Shown piece after piece: positions 32,686-41,176 of a stretch of 64,000 bases of DNA. The notes below the pieces were generated by a model that ran no database searches, was not told where the DNA came from, and worked only from the letters and a program-made list of their open reading frames with translations. The stretch lies in IMG/VR virus record IMGVR_UViG_3300037391_000010, positions 62,001-126,000 of that record; one strand, 5' to 3'. Position 1 is the first letter of the stretch. Every line of letters starts with the position of its first letter. Both the position numbers and the translations under genes were made by a program. Source of the DNA: a virus.

Positions 32686-33222
32686 ATGCTTACACGACCA
32701 ACAATAGTAATCAACAACGCGCCGATCACGCTCAGCCCCACGTTCGGGATGACAGGCGGACCAACGGGATTGAACCCGCTCTACACGGCCTGCGACCCCG
32801 CTAACGGGAATTATTTCCTGACGACTGGTCGCGATCTGGTGAGCTTCTATTGTGCAGCCGCCGCTACCGCTCTTCCATGGTCTGGCACAACGCAATATCT
32901 CCCGGGGCAGGTGGTTAATTTCAGCGGTCAGGCTTACATCGCCCTCATTGGCAGCTTGGCTCAGACGCCATCCTTGTCACCCCCATCATCGTTCTGGGGC
33001 GCTTATGCGGACGGAGATAGTACGATCACGCTTTTCTCGGCTCCTGATGCTTGCACGGGCCGAACGTCCGATGTTGACGATTACGTTGTACCTGTCGCCA
33101 CGGAGCTTTATCCGGGTGTCGAATTTCTGGTGCTGCCGTCCTCGGTATTCACGCAGGCGAGCACGCAATTCCAATTTCTAGCCAGTTCGAATCTGGTGAG
33201 CGTTTACATAAGGCACTTCTAA
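32686..33222 (+). CDS. Virion-type protein with carbohydrate-binding-like motif (178 aa)
   Basis: Ser/Thr/Gly/Pro-rich beta protein. The stretch LPWSGTTQYLPGQVVNFSGQAYIAL, then PPSSFWGAY, has the W...Y.pG..V...G..Y.A...P...W spacing of small carbohydrate-binding modules (CBM5/12-like). It sits directly before the DUF3494 fibre gene with 9 nt between, so it probably belongs to the same tail or fibre structure. Confidence 0.6.
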   Translation: MLTRPTIVINNAPITLSPTFGMTGGPTGLNPLYTACDPANGNYFLTTGRDLVSFYCAAAATALPWSGTTQYLPGQVVNFSGQAYIALIGSLAQTPSLSPPSSFWGAYADGDSTITLFSAPDACTGRTSDVDDYVVPVATELYPGVEFLVLPSSVFTQASTQFQFLASSNLVSVYIRHF

Positions 33223-33231
33223 GGAGTCATC

Positions 33232-35355
33232 ATGCCAAATCCTCCAACAATCATCAACGGTCAACTGATTTTCAAGGGTTCCATCTCTGGACAGGTCGCG
33301 GTTCAGGCACAGCCCATCGCGGGCAACAACCTGATTTTCAACCTGCCTAACACGGTGCCGAATCCGAACGCCGTACTCTCGGTGATCGCGGTCACTGGCA
33401 GCACAGTCACCTTCGGCTTCGCCCCGCCTGCTCCGCAGTCCTTCAACTTCTCGCAGATCACGGGCACCATCGCTACCTCGCAACTGGGCAGCGTTGAAGG
33501 CAACGGCTCCAAGGTTCAGTTGACGACAGGGGCGGCAGTGTCGCCAGTCACTTCAGAACTGGGCACGGCAGCAAACTACGCCATCCTCGCTTACAGCGGT
33601 GTCACCAACACTGGTGCTTCCGTCATCACTGGCGGCAACGTCGGTTCAGCACCGACCACAGGCCCACAGGCTGGCTTTACTTTCATCGCTCCAGCAGCCA
33701 TCGACAACACGCACGCGGCTGCGGCACGTCTTGCGGGTAACGCGGCGTTTGCTCATTACTCCGCATTGACCCCGACTCAGACGGGTCTCGCCAACCTCAG
33801 CACCAACAGCGGTGGGGGCGGCGTAGGTATCTATCAAGCTGGTGTCTTCTCTGGCGGTGCGCTCGACATCCCGACCAGCATTACACTGGACGCTCAGGGC
33901 AACCCCGGCGCGGTCTTCGTCTTCATCTCGGCGTCTACCACGATTCTTGAGAGCGGAGCATCCATCCTCCTCGTCAACGGTGCACAAGCGGCTAACGTCG
34001 TTTGGTGCGTTGGTAGCAGCTTCACCCAGATCGGCAACAACAACACGATGATTGGTACGATTCTCGCCTACACGAGCATCACGCTCGACGGCGGCGTCCT
34101 CAACGGTCGTGCATTGGCAGTCGGCGGCGGCAATGGTGCGGTCACCATCGCAGCGGCAGAAGCAATCACTGCGTCGGCTGGAACTGGTTCCGTCCAAGCT
34201 GGCGATGTGATTATCTATGACGCTTTCGGCAACGCGGTTGATTCAGGCATCCTGCTCAGCAGCCTCGGCGGTGCGGCGGGCGTCACGACCTTCAATACCC
34301 GCAGCGGGGCAGTCATCCCGTTGTCTGGCGACTATGCCTCGTTCTACGATGCGGCGGGCGCAGCAGCAACGGCTCAATCCAATGCTGAGGCATTTGCCAC
34401 GAGCGCAATTTCGACGGCTCTGGCTTCGGGCACTTACGGTATCAGCATCACGGGCAATGCAGCGACAGCAACCACCGCTACCTCGGCGACGACGGCAGGT
34501 TCAACCACGGTTGTTGACGGCGTTACGGTCAGCGGCACGCCATCCACTGGTCAGGTGCTCACGGCTACAAGCCCGACGACGGCGGATTGGCAGACGCCTT
34601 CGGGCGGTGCGGTCACCTTCGATCAGATCGGTTCGGGCACCAACAACGCGGCTAACACCCTCACCGTTGGCAATAGCTCAACGCTGACGTTCACAGGCTC
34701 GGGCGTCATTAACGCCAGTCAGCTTGGCGGCGTGGCGGCATCCGGTTATGCTCTGTTGGCTGGTGCAGTCTTCTCTGGCGCAATCCAGACCAACGGTGCG
34801 TTGAACGACGGCTCTGGCAACCCCGGAGCTTCTGGTTCGCTCCTCAGTTCCACTGGAACGAGTACGGCATGGGTTACACAGGCTTCGATCTTGTCGGGTT
34901 ACGCACCTTTGGCTGGTGCAACCTTCAGCGGTGCTGTACAGGCGACAACAGTCTACGCTACTGTTGCGTTGGAAGTCTTCGCGGCCCTCAAGGACGGCAG
35001 CGGTTCATCTGGTAACGCTGGTCAGACACTCACGTCCACTGGCGGCAGCGTTGCATGGGCAAATGCACTGAACAGCCAAACTGGTACGCTCCCAACCACA
35101 GCCGACAACCACATTACAAGCGGTACAACGACGTTGGCGGCAGGCACGGCTACGATTGCTCTCTCCGCAGGTGGGGCCTTCGGCGATACGGCCTACGCGG
35201 TGCAATTGACGTTCCAGTCCGTACCGGGTGGAGCGTTCCCGGGCACGAATCCTGTCCTGTACATTACCAATCAAACAGCGACGGGGTTCACCATCAACTC
35301 TTCGGACGCCACGGACAGCACCAGCATCATTGGCTGGACGGCAGTCGGCTACTAA
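33232..35355 (+). CDS. Tail-fibre protein with complete DUF3494 (ice-binding-like) domain
   Basis: 707 aa. The N-terminal ~100 residues are a fibre-like beta domain. Residues ~105-315 are a full DUF3494 domain: LGTAANYAILAYSGVTNTG, AGVFSGGALDIPTSITLDAQG, NPGAVFVFISASTTI, AQAANVVWCVGSS, then MIGTILAYTSITLDGG and LNGRALA. The C-terminus has fibre repeats (YALLAGAVFSGAIQ and YAPLAGATFSGAVQ) ending in a globular tip (GFTINSSDATDST). A virion adhesin that binds ice, surfaces or cell glycans is inferred. It is the second such protein in the window. Confidence 0.88.
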   Translation: MPNPPTIINGQLIFKGSISGQVAVQAQPIAGNNLIFNLPNTVPNPNAVLSVIAVTGSTVTFGFAPPAPQSFNFSQITGTIATSQLGSVEGNGSKVQLTTGAAVSPVTSELGTAANYAILAYSGVTNTGASVITGGNVGSAPTTGPQAGFTFIAPAAIDNTHAAAARLAGNAAFAHYSALTPTQTGLANLSTNSGGGGVGIYQAGVFSGGALDIPTSITLDAQGNPGAVFVFISASTTILESGASILLVNGAQAANVVWCVGSSFTQIGNNNTMIGTILAYTSITLDGGVLNGRALAVGGGNGAVTIAAAEAITASAGTGSVQAGDVIIYDAFGNAVDSGILLSSLGGAAGVTTFNTRSGAVIPLSGDYASFYDAAGAAATAQSNAEAFATSAISTALASGTYGISITGNAATATTATSATTAGSTTVVDGVTVSGTPSTGQVLTATSPTTADWQTPSGGAVTFDQIGSGTNNAANTLTVGNSSTLTFTGSGVINASQLGGVAASGYALLAGAVFSGAIQTNGALNDGSGNPGASGSLLSSTGTSTAWVTQASILSGYAPLAGATFSGAVQATTVYATVALEVFAALKDGSGSSGNAGQTLTSTGGSVAWANALNSQTGTLPTTADNHITSGTTTLAAGTATIALSAGGAFGDTAYAVQLTFQSVPGGAFPGTNPVLYITNQTATGFTINSSDATDSTSIIGWTAVGY

Positions 35356-35378
35356 AACTTAAACAAGGAGAAACAACC

Positions 35379-35591
35379 ATGGCAAACGTAACTATTCTCA
35401 CAACCGATCAACAGACACAGGCAGCGGCCAACAAAGCCGCCGCCGACGCCGCGCTCGCCGCTTACGTTGCGGCACTGGCAACGCACCAGAGCTACATGCT
35501 GTCAGTCGCGTCAGCGGGAAGCCCTCCCGATGTGAACCCAAACGGTCGCGTGCAGCTTACCGATGACGGCACCGCTGTAATCGTCGGCTAA
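35379..35591 (+). CDS. Small virion-associated protein (70 aa), paralogue of the next gene
   Basis: ATG 35379 behind AAGGAG. TTDQQTQAAANKAAADAALAAY is a helical Gln/Ala stretch, followed by GSPPDVNPNGRVQLTDDGT. The same layout is seen in the next gene. Such proteins near fibres may be chaperones or fibre tips; the role is not known. Confidence 0.6.
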   Translation: MANVTILTTDQQTQAAANKAAADAALAAYVAALATHQSYMLSVASAGSPPDVNPNGRVQLTDDGTAVIVG

Positions 35592-35642
35592 ACCAGCGTC
35601 ATTGGGTATTAAGAACTATAGGGCTCTATTTTAGGGGGGAAC

Positions 35643-35870
35643 ATGAAGGTACAGGCACTCACATCACCGCAACAGACACAGGCAGCTTCCTTGAAGGCCG
35701 CTGTTACAAGCGCCCAGAGCGCACTCGTAGCCGCTCGTGCGGCATTCGCAGCCTATCTGGTTTCATGTCTTCCACCGAACGCAGGGTCTCCTCCGACGCC
35801 AGCGACACTAGCGCCCGGACAGCGGGCTCAGTTGACAAGCGACGGTACGTCTCTCGTTATACTGCCGTAA
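35643..35870 (+). CDS. Small virion-associated protein (75 aa), paralogue of the preceding gene
   Basis: ATG behind TAGGGGGGA. LTSPQQTQAASLKAAVTSAQSA, then GSPPTPATLAPGQRAQLTSDGTS. QQTQAA, GSPP and the R.QLT.DGT end are shared with 35379-35591 in the same order, so the pair arose by tandem duplication. A terminator follows. Confidence 0.6.
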   Translation: MKVQALTSPQQTQAASLKAAVTSAQSALVAARAAFAAYLVSCLPPNAGSPPTPATLAPGQRAQLTSDGTSLVILP

Positions 35871-35888
35871 TTTCAAGTCCATCTCCTC

Positions 35889-35916
35889 AAAAGCCCCGAC
35901 CAAATCGGGGCTTTTT
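35889..35916 (+). terminator. Rho-independent terminator
   Basis: AAAAGCCCCGA (35889-35899) and TCGGGGCTTTTT (35905-35916), loop CCAAA; a near-perfect stem with an A/T-tailed base. It ends the fibre operon. Confidence 0.9.
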
Positions 35917-36008
35917 GCTTTTCTGCACACTCAAACCTCAAAATTGCAGTATTAGACCATCATAATCGACAATTCGACAATGAACTTTGTCAATTTGAGG
36001 TTTCCGAT

Positions 36009-36021
36009 CTACCGAAGTGTT
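36009..36021 (+). promoter_or_regulatory. CTACC-type upstream motif, site 4
   Basis: CTACCGAAGTGTT, 16 nt before the ATG at 36038. Confidence 0.35.
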
Positions 36022-36037
36022 AATTCAGAGGTGCCAC

Positions 36038-36769
36038 ATGGCAAATAAGAAAGTTCGTACCCCCAAAATCAAGAAACAGCGACAGACGAAGTACACAAAA
36101 CTCGCCCTCGTATGTGCAAAAGAGCTTGCAGCCAAGAAGAAAGCGTTGGTTGCGGCTGAGAAACGACTGGCTAAGGCCCAACTGACCCATCAGGAACTCC
36201 TATCCGAGGTCGCTCGGCTGGACATGCTGGATCGCAGCCTCAAGGCAGTCAATGAGAAATCCCAACCACCCCAGAACATCAAGTACGTCTACACGTACCC
36301 GCAGTGGGTCTGGAATCCATACGTTTACAACCCGGGTCAATGGACGTTCACGACCACGCCAACCTATGTCGGCTACAACACGCCGAATACCAGCGGTGCC
36401 ACGGGCATTGTCAATGGCGGTCTCAACGGCGGCAACTTCCAAGGCGGCAGCTTGCTCACCAGCAACGGCTCTTACCAAAGCCCTACGGTGACCTGCACAC
36501 TGGCGAACTCCGATACCTTCACGTTCACCAACAGCGGGAACGTACAGATCGGCAGCGTCCAAACCACCCCATCGGGCGGCTTGCCCGACGCTGGCCCCAC
36601 GCTTCAGTTTGACGGCAGCGGTGCACCAAATTGGGTGCCCGCCAACGATGGGTCTCTCGTCGTAGACCTGACGACTCACGAACCGTATGAGGCACCCGAG
36701 GAGCAACTGGATGAGCTACATACCAGATTGACGAAGGAAGCGGCTTGCATCGATCTCGTCGAGGCGTAA
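36038..36769 (+). CDS. Virion-type protein with N-terminal coiled coil (243 aa)
   Basis: ATG 36038 behind AGAGGTG. A basic start (KKVRTPKIKKQRQTKY) and coiled-coil helix (LAAKKKALVAAEKRLAKAQL) lead into a Tyr/Asn/Gly/Thr-rich beta part (YVYNPGQWTFTTTPTYVGYN, GIVNGGLNGGNFQGGSLL) that looks like a shaft, then LVVDLTTHEPY. It has its own leader motif. Role inferred as a fibre or minor tail protein. Confidence 0.6.
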   Translation: MANKKVRTPKIKKQRQTKYTKLALVCAKELAAKKKALVAAEKRLAKAQLTHQELLSEVARLDMLDRSLKAVNEKSQPPQNIKYVYTYPQWVWNPYVYNPGQWTFTTTPTYVGYNTPNTSGATGIVNGGLNGGNFQGGSLLTSNGSYQSPTVTCTLANSDTFTFTNSGNVQIGSVQTTPSGGLPDAGPTLQFDGSGAPNWVPANDGSLVVDLTTHEPYEAPEEQLDELHTRLTKEAACIDLVEA

Positions 36770-36803
36770 CCTGACTTCCCTTTTCATTTGAAGGGGGAAG
36801 CCA

Positions 36804-37103
36804 ATGCATCAGTATTTTGATCCTGAGGATCGGCCCCACCGTAGTCCATACCGTGGGGCTGATGCTTACTGGTACTTCTGGCACAAAGGTTCCGTTGAAC
36901 CGCACCGCTACCGCGAGGAAGAAGACGAGCCCCTGTTCTACACCCGCACCCGCCACGATCTAGACTTCAAATGCCAATGCTCCGCGTGCACCCGCAAATG
37001 CACAATCACCATGGATGACGCCAAATTCCTCCGCACAATGGGTATTATGTGGAAGGTGCCTCATGTCGAGCAAGCGGATGAAGTCAGTCCTAACCCACGG
37101 TAA
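36804..37103 (+). CDS. Hypothetical protein with CQCSACTRKC motif (99 aa)
   Basis: ATG behind GAAGGGGGAAG. His/Tyr/Arg-rich N-terminus (DPEDRPHRSPYRGADAYWYF), then a CxCxxCxxxC cluster that may bind zinc. The tail overlaps the next gene by 41 nt. Unrecognised. Confidence 0.55.
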   Translation: MHQYFDPEDRPHRSPYRGADAYWYFWHKGSVEPHRYREEEDEPLFYTRTRHDLDFKCQCSACTRKCTITMDDAKFLRTMGIMWKVPHVEQADEVSPNPR

Positions 37104-37422
37104 CAACAGCTACGAAGACCGGGTTCTCGATTGGTATGAACGTAGGCAAGGGCAATACACCCTGATCGGCTTCGACGGCAAACCATACAAGTCCGCTGTA
37201 AAGGGCACGCTTGGCGGACATCGCCAATTGAAAATCTACGGTAGGCTTAACTGCCAGTCTGCTCTGCGGTTCATCGCCAAAGGTCAGTATGTGAAGCATC
37301 GGGTATTCTTCGCAAACGAGGAAGACGCCCTCGGTGCGGGGTATCGCCCTTGTGCCAAATGCCTGCCTGAAAAATACAAGGAGTGGAAATGCCAAACCTC
37401 GACGACAACGAGCCCGAGATAG
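37063..37422 (+). CDS. Ada-type metal-binding domain protein (119 aa)
   Basis: ATG 37063 behind GGAAGGTG. YGRLNCQSA, RHRVFF-like VKHRVFFANEEDALGAGYRPCAKCLP matches the Cys-x-x-Cys half and the FF..E.A...G.RPC..C pattern of the N-terminal Ada domain (PF02805). In bacteria that domain senses methyl-phosphotriesters in DNA; phage versions stand alone. A DNA-binding role is likely; a methyltransferase domain is absent. Stop TAG. Confidence 0.65.
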   Translation: MSSKRMKSVLTHGNNSYEDRVLDWYERRQGQYTLIGFDGKPYKSAVKGTLGGHRQLKIYGRLNCQSALRFIAKGQYVKHRVFFANEEDALGAGYRPCAKCLPEKYKEWKCQTSTTTSPR

Positions 37423-37799
37423 TGTACGGGGAGTTCACAGACGCCTGCAATCCGAATGATGAGATGGTCGGTAAGTCCCTGCCGTACTTTACGGGTGCCA
37501 ACATTCAAGGGGCGGGGCCGAGTAAGTCCCTACCATACGCCGAGGACAATCAGAAGGAAGTCATCCTTAAAGTTGCCCGTCAAATAGCGGCGGCGAATGA
37601 TGACGAGGAACAAGCGGGTCTTTTCTTCACGCGGGTCGTCCAAGCCTTCGTCCTGCTGGATCAAATGGCACCACAGTTTATCGAACTGGTGGATGAGTAT
37701 CACATCGGCGAAAACCCGCAGGCCACGAATTGCAGCCTGTGCAAGCTCCGTGCGGCGGCTGAAGAATACTTGGCCGAGCGAGAGAAAACCAATGTCTGA
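37389..37799 (+). CDS. Hypothetical acidic protein with CxLC pair (136 aa)
   Basis: ATG 37389 behind AAGGAG, overlapping the previous gene by 34 nt. Helical and acidic (IAAANDDEEQAGLFFTRVVQAFVLLDQM). The C-terminus has NCSLCKLRAAAEEYL. A partner-binding or regulatory role is possible; family unknown. Confidence 0.55.
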   Translation: MPNLDDNEPEIVYGEFTDACNPNDEMVGKSLPYFTGANIQGAGPSKSLPYAEDNQKEVILKVARQIAAANDDEEQAGLFFTRVVQAFVLLDQMAPQFIELVDEYHIGENPQATNCSLCKLRAAAEEYLAEREKTNV

Positions 37800-37965
37800 G
37801 ATCGAAACTTTTCTTCGGCGCTTCCCCGACTACAAGACAACGCCCGCTCAGCTTGCCTTCGCTAAATACTTGGAACAGCGAGGGTTACGGTTCCTCATCG
37901 ATTTCGGCTTTGAGAACGCCGAGAACATTGCATGGGAACTCACCCCTATGGGAACCATTCAGTGA
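37792..37965 (+). CDS. Small hypothetical protein (57 aa)
   Basis: ATG 37792 overlaps the previous TGA region; stop TGA 37963-37965 overlaps the next GTG. Sequence IETFLRRFPDYKTTPAQLAF then YLEQRGLRFLIDFGF. Coupled on both sides, so probably real; function unknown. Confidence 0.5.
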   Translation: MSEIETFLRRFPDYKTTPAQLAFAKYLEQRGLRFLIDFGFENAENIAWELTPMGTIQ

Positions 37966-38738
37966 GTTTATTCGACGATCAGAACAAGACGGAGATCACG
38001 AAGCAGATCACTGCCGCGACCTGTTTCTGGCTCGATGAACGCGGGGTCAAACCCGTCGAGACCGAGGTCACCGTGGCATTCGGCTGGATCGCCGACATAG
38101 CTGGCGTGCTTTGCCCCACCGAAACCGAACTGCAAGACCTAAAGCTGATCCGCCGTAAACCCAAATGGAAGAAACCACAGGAAGAGAAAGACGCTTGGCA
38201 GCGAGATGCGGACGCCCTGAACCGAATGATGACCGTGATAGTGGAGGTCAAAACGTCTCGCAACGATTTTCGCGGCGACAAGAAGTGGACGACGGAACCT
38301 CCAGCCGATCTATGCTGGGTTGCGGCACCTGCTGGGCTGATCGCGGAGGCCGAGAGGCCGAAAGGTTGGGGGATTCTTGAGTATAGCCCCACGCGAGACT
38401 GCATGATTAGCCGCTGCGTTCCCGAGATTAGGACGACATCAGCGGAGCGGCAACGGAACTTGGTTCATGCCGTCGCCTGCCGCCGCGACAACCAGACTCG
38501 CTACGAGCACATCAACCGTCTGCGAAAGGAATATCACGAGGAGGACAAGCAGCGTATATCGTTGACCCGTGTGCAGGACGCGATGAGAGCCGCCCTGAGC
38601 ATTGCGCGTGGGGAGCATGGGTCGATTGAAGGGGCGCTTGAGTATCATCGCATCAAGCTGAAGGGTATCTATCAATTGGAAATGCTTGGGCTTACAGCCC
38701 TTTGGGGCGTAGCAAAGAAAGAAACCAATGGCGCGTAA
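37962..38738 (+). CDS. PD-(D/E)xK nuclease-like protein, MmcB-type (258 aa)
   Basis: GTG at 37962 in a GTGA overlap. The MmcB-type core is VIVEVKTSRNDFRGDKKW (the E-V-K of a PD-(D/E)xK site; D upstream may be in the RDADALN region), then WVAAPAGLI and GWGILEYS. The family is linked to DNA repair in bacteria. In this phage it may act in recombination or host DNA breakdown. An HNH gene overlaps it by 11 nt. Confidence 0.72.
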   Translation: MSLFDDQNKTEITKQITAATCFWLDERGVKPVETEVTVAFGWIADIAGVLCPTETELQDLKLIRRKPKWKKPQEEKDAWQRDADALNRMMTVIVEVKTSRNDFRGDKKWTTEPPADLCWVAAPAGLIAEAERPKGWGILEYSPTRDCMISRCVPEIRTTSAERQRNLVHAVACRRDNQTRYEHINRLRKEYHEEDKQRISLTRVQDAMRAALSIARGEHGSIEGALEYHRIKLKGIYQLEMLGLTALWGVAKKETNGA

Positions 38739-39129
38739 GGGTCAGGAGTTCACGTGGGACGATTTCCCCGCCCGTAAGGATGCGGCAGGTTACCATTGCC
38801 GTTATTGCAAGAAGGTTTTGACGGGCCGCAAGCAAGCGTGGTGCTCGAAGGAATGCCTGATCGAGGTTCGTTCCCGTTGTGACTGGAACTACATCCGCAA
38901 CAAGGTTCGTCGTCGAGACAAATGGAAGTGTCAGTGGGTGATGGAGAGTGGGGGTATCTGCGGGCTGCCTGCCAAGGACGTAGACCACATCATTGAGCTT
39001 GCGGACGGCGGGTGCTTCCACGATCTGAACAATCTGCGGTCGCTGTGCAAGCCCCACCACAAGCGCAAGACCACCGCATCCCGTAAGGCACGGGCTGAAC
39101 GTAAGAAATTAGCAGAAAAATCCGCATAA
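38728..39129 (+). CDS. HNH endonuclease (133 aa)
   Basis: ATG overlaps the previous end by 11 nt. Zinc CRYCKKVL...CSKEC in the N-terminus; HNH core DVDHIIELADGG...HDLNNLRSLCKPHHKRKT. The DH, N and H positions are all present. Short phage HNH proteins near terminase often aid packaging; this one is 10 kb away, so a homing nuclease is equally likely. Confidence 0.85.
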   Translation: MARKGQEFTWDDFPARKDAAGYHCRYCKKVLTGRKQAWCSKECLIEVRSRCDWNYIRNKVRRRDKWKCQWVMESGGICGLPAKDVDHIIELADGGCFHDLNNLRSLCKPHHKRKTTASRKARAERKKLAEKSA

Positions 39130-39158
39130 ATGCGGTATTAGGGAGTAAGGAGATCATC

Positions 39159-39512
39159 ATGGGCGCAAAGTTTTCGGCAATCAAGCAGGGTGAGTTTTTC
39201 TACATCGACGGCGAAACGTTCAAGAAGACCACGGACATCAGCTATGAAGACACGGCAGGGTTCGAAATCTACCTTGACCCGATTCGCGAAGCCAAGATGA
39301 CCACCGTCAATCCCGCAGCGGCAGCAGCGGTTAAACAGGGTAAGGGGCCGCTCACCGACTCACAAGCCTACATCACCGACCCGGCTACCCGCGTGCAGAC
39401 CAAGAACCCGAACTTCGGCAAGAAGATCAAGAAGACGAAAGTTCAGGCGGCGGGGGACGCGCTCACTCAACCACAACCACCGAAGAAGATTGCCACTCCC
39501 AAGAAGAAGTGA
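39159..39512 (+). CDS. Hypothetical protein (117 aa)
   Basis: ATG behind TAAGGAGAT. Beta-rich start (FSAIKQGEFFYIDGETFKKTTD), then an Ala-rich stretch and a Lys-rich tail (KKIKKTKVQAAGD...KKIATPKKK). The first part resembles the small surface-pocket proteins of many phages. Function unknown. Confidence 0.6.
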   Translation: MGAKFSAIKQGEFFYIDGETFKKTTDISYEDTAGFEIYLDPIREAKMTTVNPAAAAAVKQGKGPLTDSQAYITDPATRVQTKNPNFGKKIKKTKVQAAGDALTQPQPPKKIATPKKK

Positions 39513-39513
39513 T

Positions 39514-39702
39514 ATGATCTGTCCTACGTGCAAAACGGAAGCTGGCGATCAGGTTTGTATGTGCGGGAAGTGTCCGTCCTGCGACCCCAAGCATTTCAAT
39601 TCTAAAAATACGGTCGAGCGGTACGACGAGTTCGATCTGGAGATTCGAGCCAACGCCGAAAGGATACTGGCCGAGGGCGATAACGGAGAAGTGGAGTTCT
39701 AA
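39514..39702 (+). CDS. Small zinc-ribbon protein (62 aa)
   Basis: ATG 39514 one base after the previous TGA; ends with TAATG. MICPTCKTEAGDQVCMCGKCPSCD has three CxxC/CxC pairs, so at least one zinc, followed by an acidic helix. Unknown role. Confidence 0.6.
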   Translation: MICPTCKTEAGDQVCMCGKCPSCDPKHFNSKNTVERYDEFDLEIRANAERILAEGDNGEVEF

Positions 39703-40025
39703 TGGCATTCATCCACTGTCACGGCGAGAGATGTCACTGGGAGCAGGACGACTTCTGGAGTTGGAACTACAACCCCATCCAGACATTCTTCAGCTACGTC
39801 AAGGACATGAAGCTGTGGTATCCCCACATGCTGGAGTTCGACCGCCATACGATGCCTCCGACAGGGAAGATTCATTCCTATGCGTTTGTCCGCAGGCTGT
39901 TTCGCAAGATGCTCGTGAAGTTCGGGCGCATGGAATGGTGGACGTGGGAAGCTTACAAGAAAGCAAAGGCGGCAGGTGAAGTGTGTTGTCCGCAGTGCGG
40001 CAAACGCGATCTCTGCATCGACTAA
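39702..40025 (+). CDS. Hypothetical Trp/Tyr-rich protein with CPQCGK ribbon (107 aa)
   Basis: TAATG overlaps on both ends. HCHGERCHWEQDDFWSW at the start and VCCPQCGKRDLC at the end suggest metal binding; the middle is helical and basic. Unrecognised family. Confidence 0.6.
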   Translation: MAFIHCHGERCHWEQDDFWSWNYNPIQTFFSYVKDMKLWYPHMLEFDRHTMPPTGKIHSYAFVRRLFRKMLVKFGRMEWWTWEAYKKAKAAGEVCCPQCGKRDLCID

Positions 40026-40399
40026 TGAGCGTATATCCTCCATACGGCAGCGGTTTCGGCAAGACGGGCACCACGCTTCCAAGTGGAGAGGTTGTGGTCA
40101 CGTCCGAAGGTCTGTACGCCAGCCATTGGCTCTCCGTCAGTCGGCATTCGGACTATTGCACCTGTTCATTCTGTCAGCCGTGGTCGTTAAAGACGTACAA
40201 GAAACTCCCCAAACCCGGGAGATTCGGAATCGACGTTCCGTCGCGTGAGAATCCGTACCGCTGGACACACGTCCATGTGCGGCTGGGCAAGTGGATTTAT
40301 TTCGTGACATCGCAAATTCAGTTTTTCCCCAGTGTTTGGCCGTTCTTTCACGCCGAGCAATGGGAAGAGAAGACCTGTGAAGTTCAAAGGAGCAACTAA
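40025..40399 (+). CDS. Hypothetical protein with CTCSFC (124 aa)
   Basis: TAATG start. GSGFGKTGTTLPSGEVVV, then SDYCTCSFCQPW and aromatic tail. Beta-rich. No family recognised. Confidence 0.55.
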   Translation: MSVYPPYGSGFGKTGTTLPSGEVVVTSEGLYASHWLSVSRHSDYCTCSFCQPWSLKTYKKLPKPGRFGIDVPSRENPYRWTHVHVRLGKWIYFVTSQIQFFPSVWPFFHAEQWEEKTCEVQRSN

Positions 40400-41172
40400 T
40401 GGGACGCAACAGCAAGAGAAACAAAGCCATCACGAAGATGTACCTCCCCCGCCTCAAGAAGTATTGCGAAGAGCTTGAGAAGCAGCTTGAAGCCTTGAAG
40501 ACCGACCCGAACACGACGCTGGGTCAGGTCATCAATCAGGCCCGCGAACTTTACACCCAGAACAGCCGTCTGTCGGTGCTCACCGCTGCATTACTCGAAG
40601 CACAGGGCAACAAGGTCACGGTCTCGAAGGCCGCGATGGACAAGTTCGAGAACCACCGCGTCCTCATCAAGTGGGAACTCCCCGAAGGCGTAGAGAAGGC
40701 TGAAGACGCCAAGGAATTCGTGTTCATGTACGAGGCGGTCAAGAACCAAACCCCGATGCAACCGATTCAAGTTGGGCCGATGACGCACGCTTCCGTTCCG
40801 ATCACCGAAGCTGCCATCACAGGAACCGCCCCTCTCGCAGTTGATGACCCGTCTGTCGTCCTCGTGGAGGGATCAACGGATGCGGTCGATCCTGAGATTG
40901 CAGGCGAGTTGACCGAGGGTGAAGAGGACTCGGCGGAACCAACGGAACTGGACGCGGCAGAGGATCAGGGTGACATCATTTCCTCCGCAATGGCTGGCGT
41001 CGATTGCCCGTACTGTGAGGACGGCACTGAGCACGTTCACGATGGCGTGACCTACAACCCCAACCCAGCGCCAGACGATAATCCTGAGTTCGATTGTCCG
41101 TATTGCGAGGATACCACCGACCACAAGCACAGCGAGGAAGATGTCGCTCACTTGCGAGCCGCGCTCGACTAA
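40399..41172 (+). CDS. Coiled-coil protein with duplicated CPYCED/H zinc motifs (257 aa)
   Basis: TAATG start. Residues ~20-80 form a coiled coil (LKKYCEELEKQLEALK), the middle is Pro/Thr-rich and acidic, and two copies of DCPYCED(G/T)T(E/D)H(V/K)H occur at ~204-216 and ~234-246. Each could bind one zinc (two Cys, two His). It ends the block before a terminator. Function unknown; a scaffold or partner-docking protein is plausible. Confidence 0.6.
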   Translation: MGRNSKRNKAITKMYLPRLKKYCEELEKQLEALKTDPNTTLGQVINQARELYTQNSRLSVLTAALLEAQGNKVTVSKAAMDKFENHRVLIKWELPEGVEKAEDAKEFVFMYEAVKNQTPMQPIQVGPMTHASVPITEAAITGTAPLAVDDPSVVLVEGSTDAVDPEIAGELTEGEEDSAEPTELDAAEDQGDIISSAMAGVDCPYCEDGTEHVHDGVTYNPNPAPDDNPEFDCPYCEDTTDHKHSEEDVAHLRAALD

Positions 41173-41176
41173 TCGA

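Noticed and set aside
36805-37100. Host chromosomal DNA at the tonB/sigma area
   Set aside because: Small coupled phage-type genes, terminase and fibre genes flank both sides; only tonB looks host-like.
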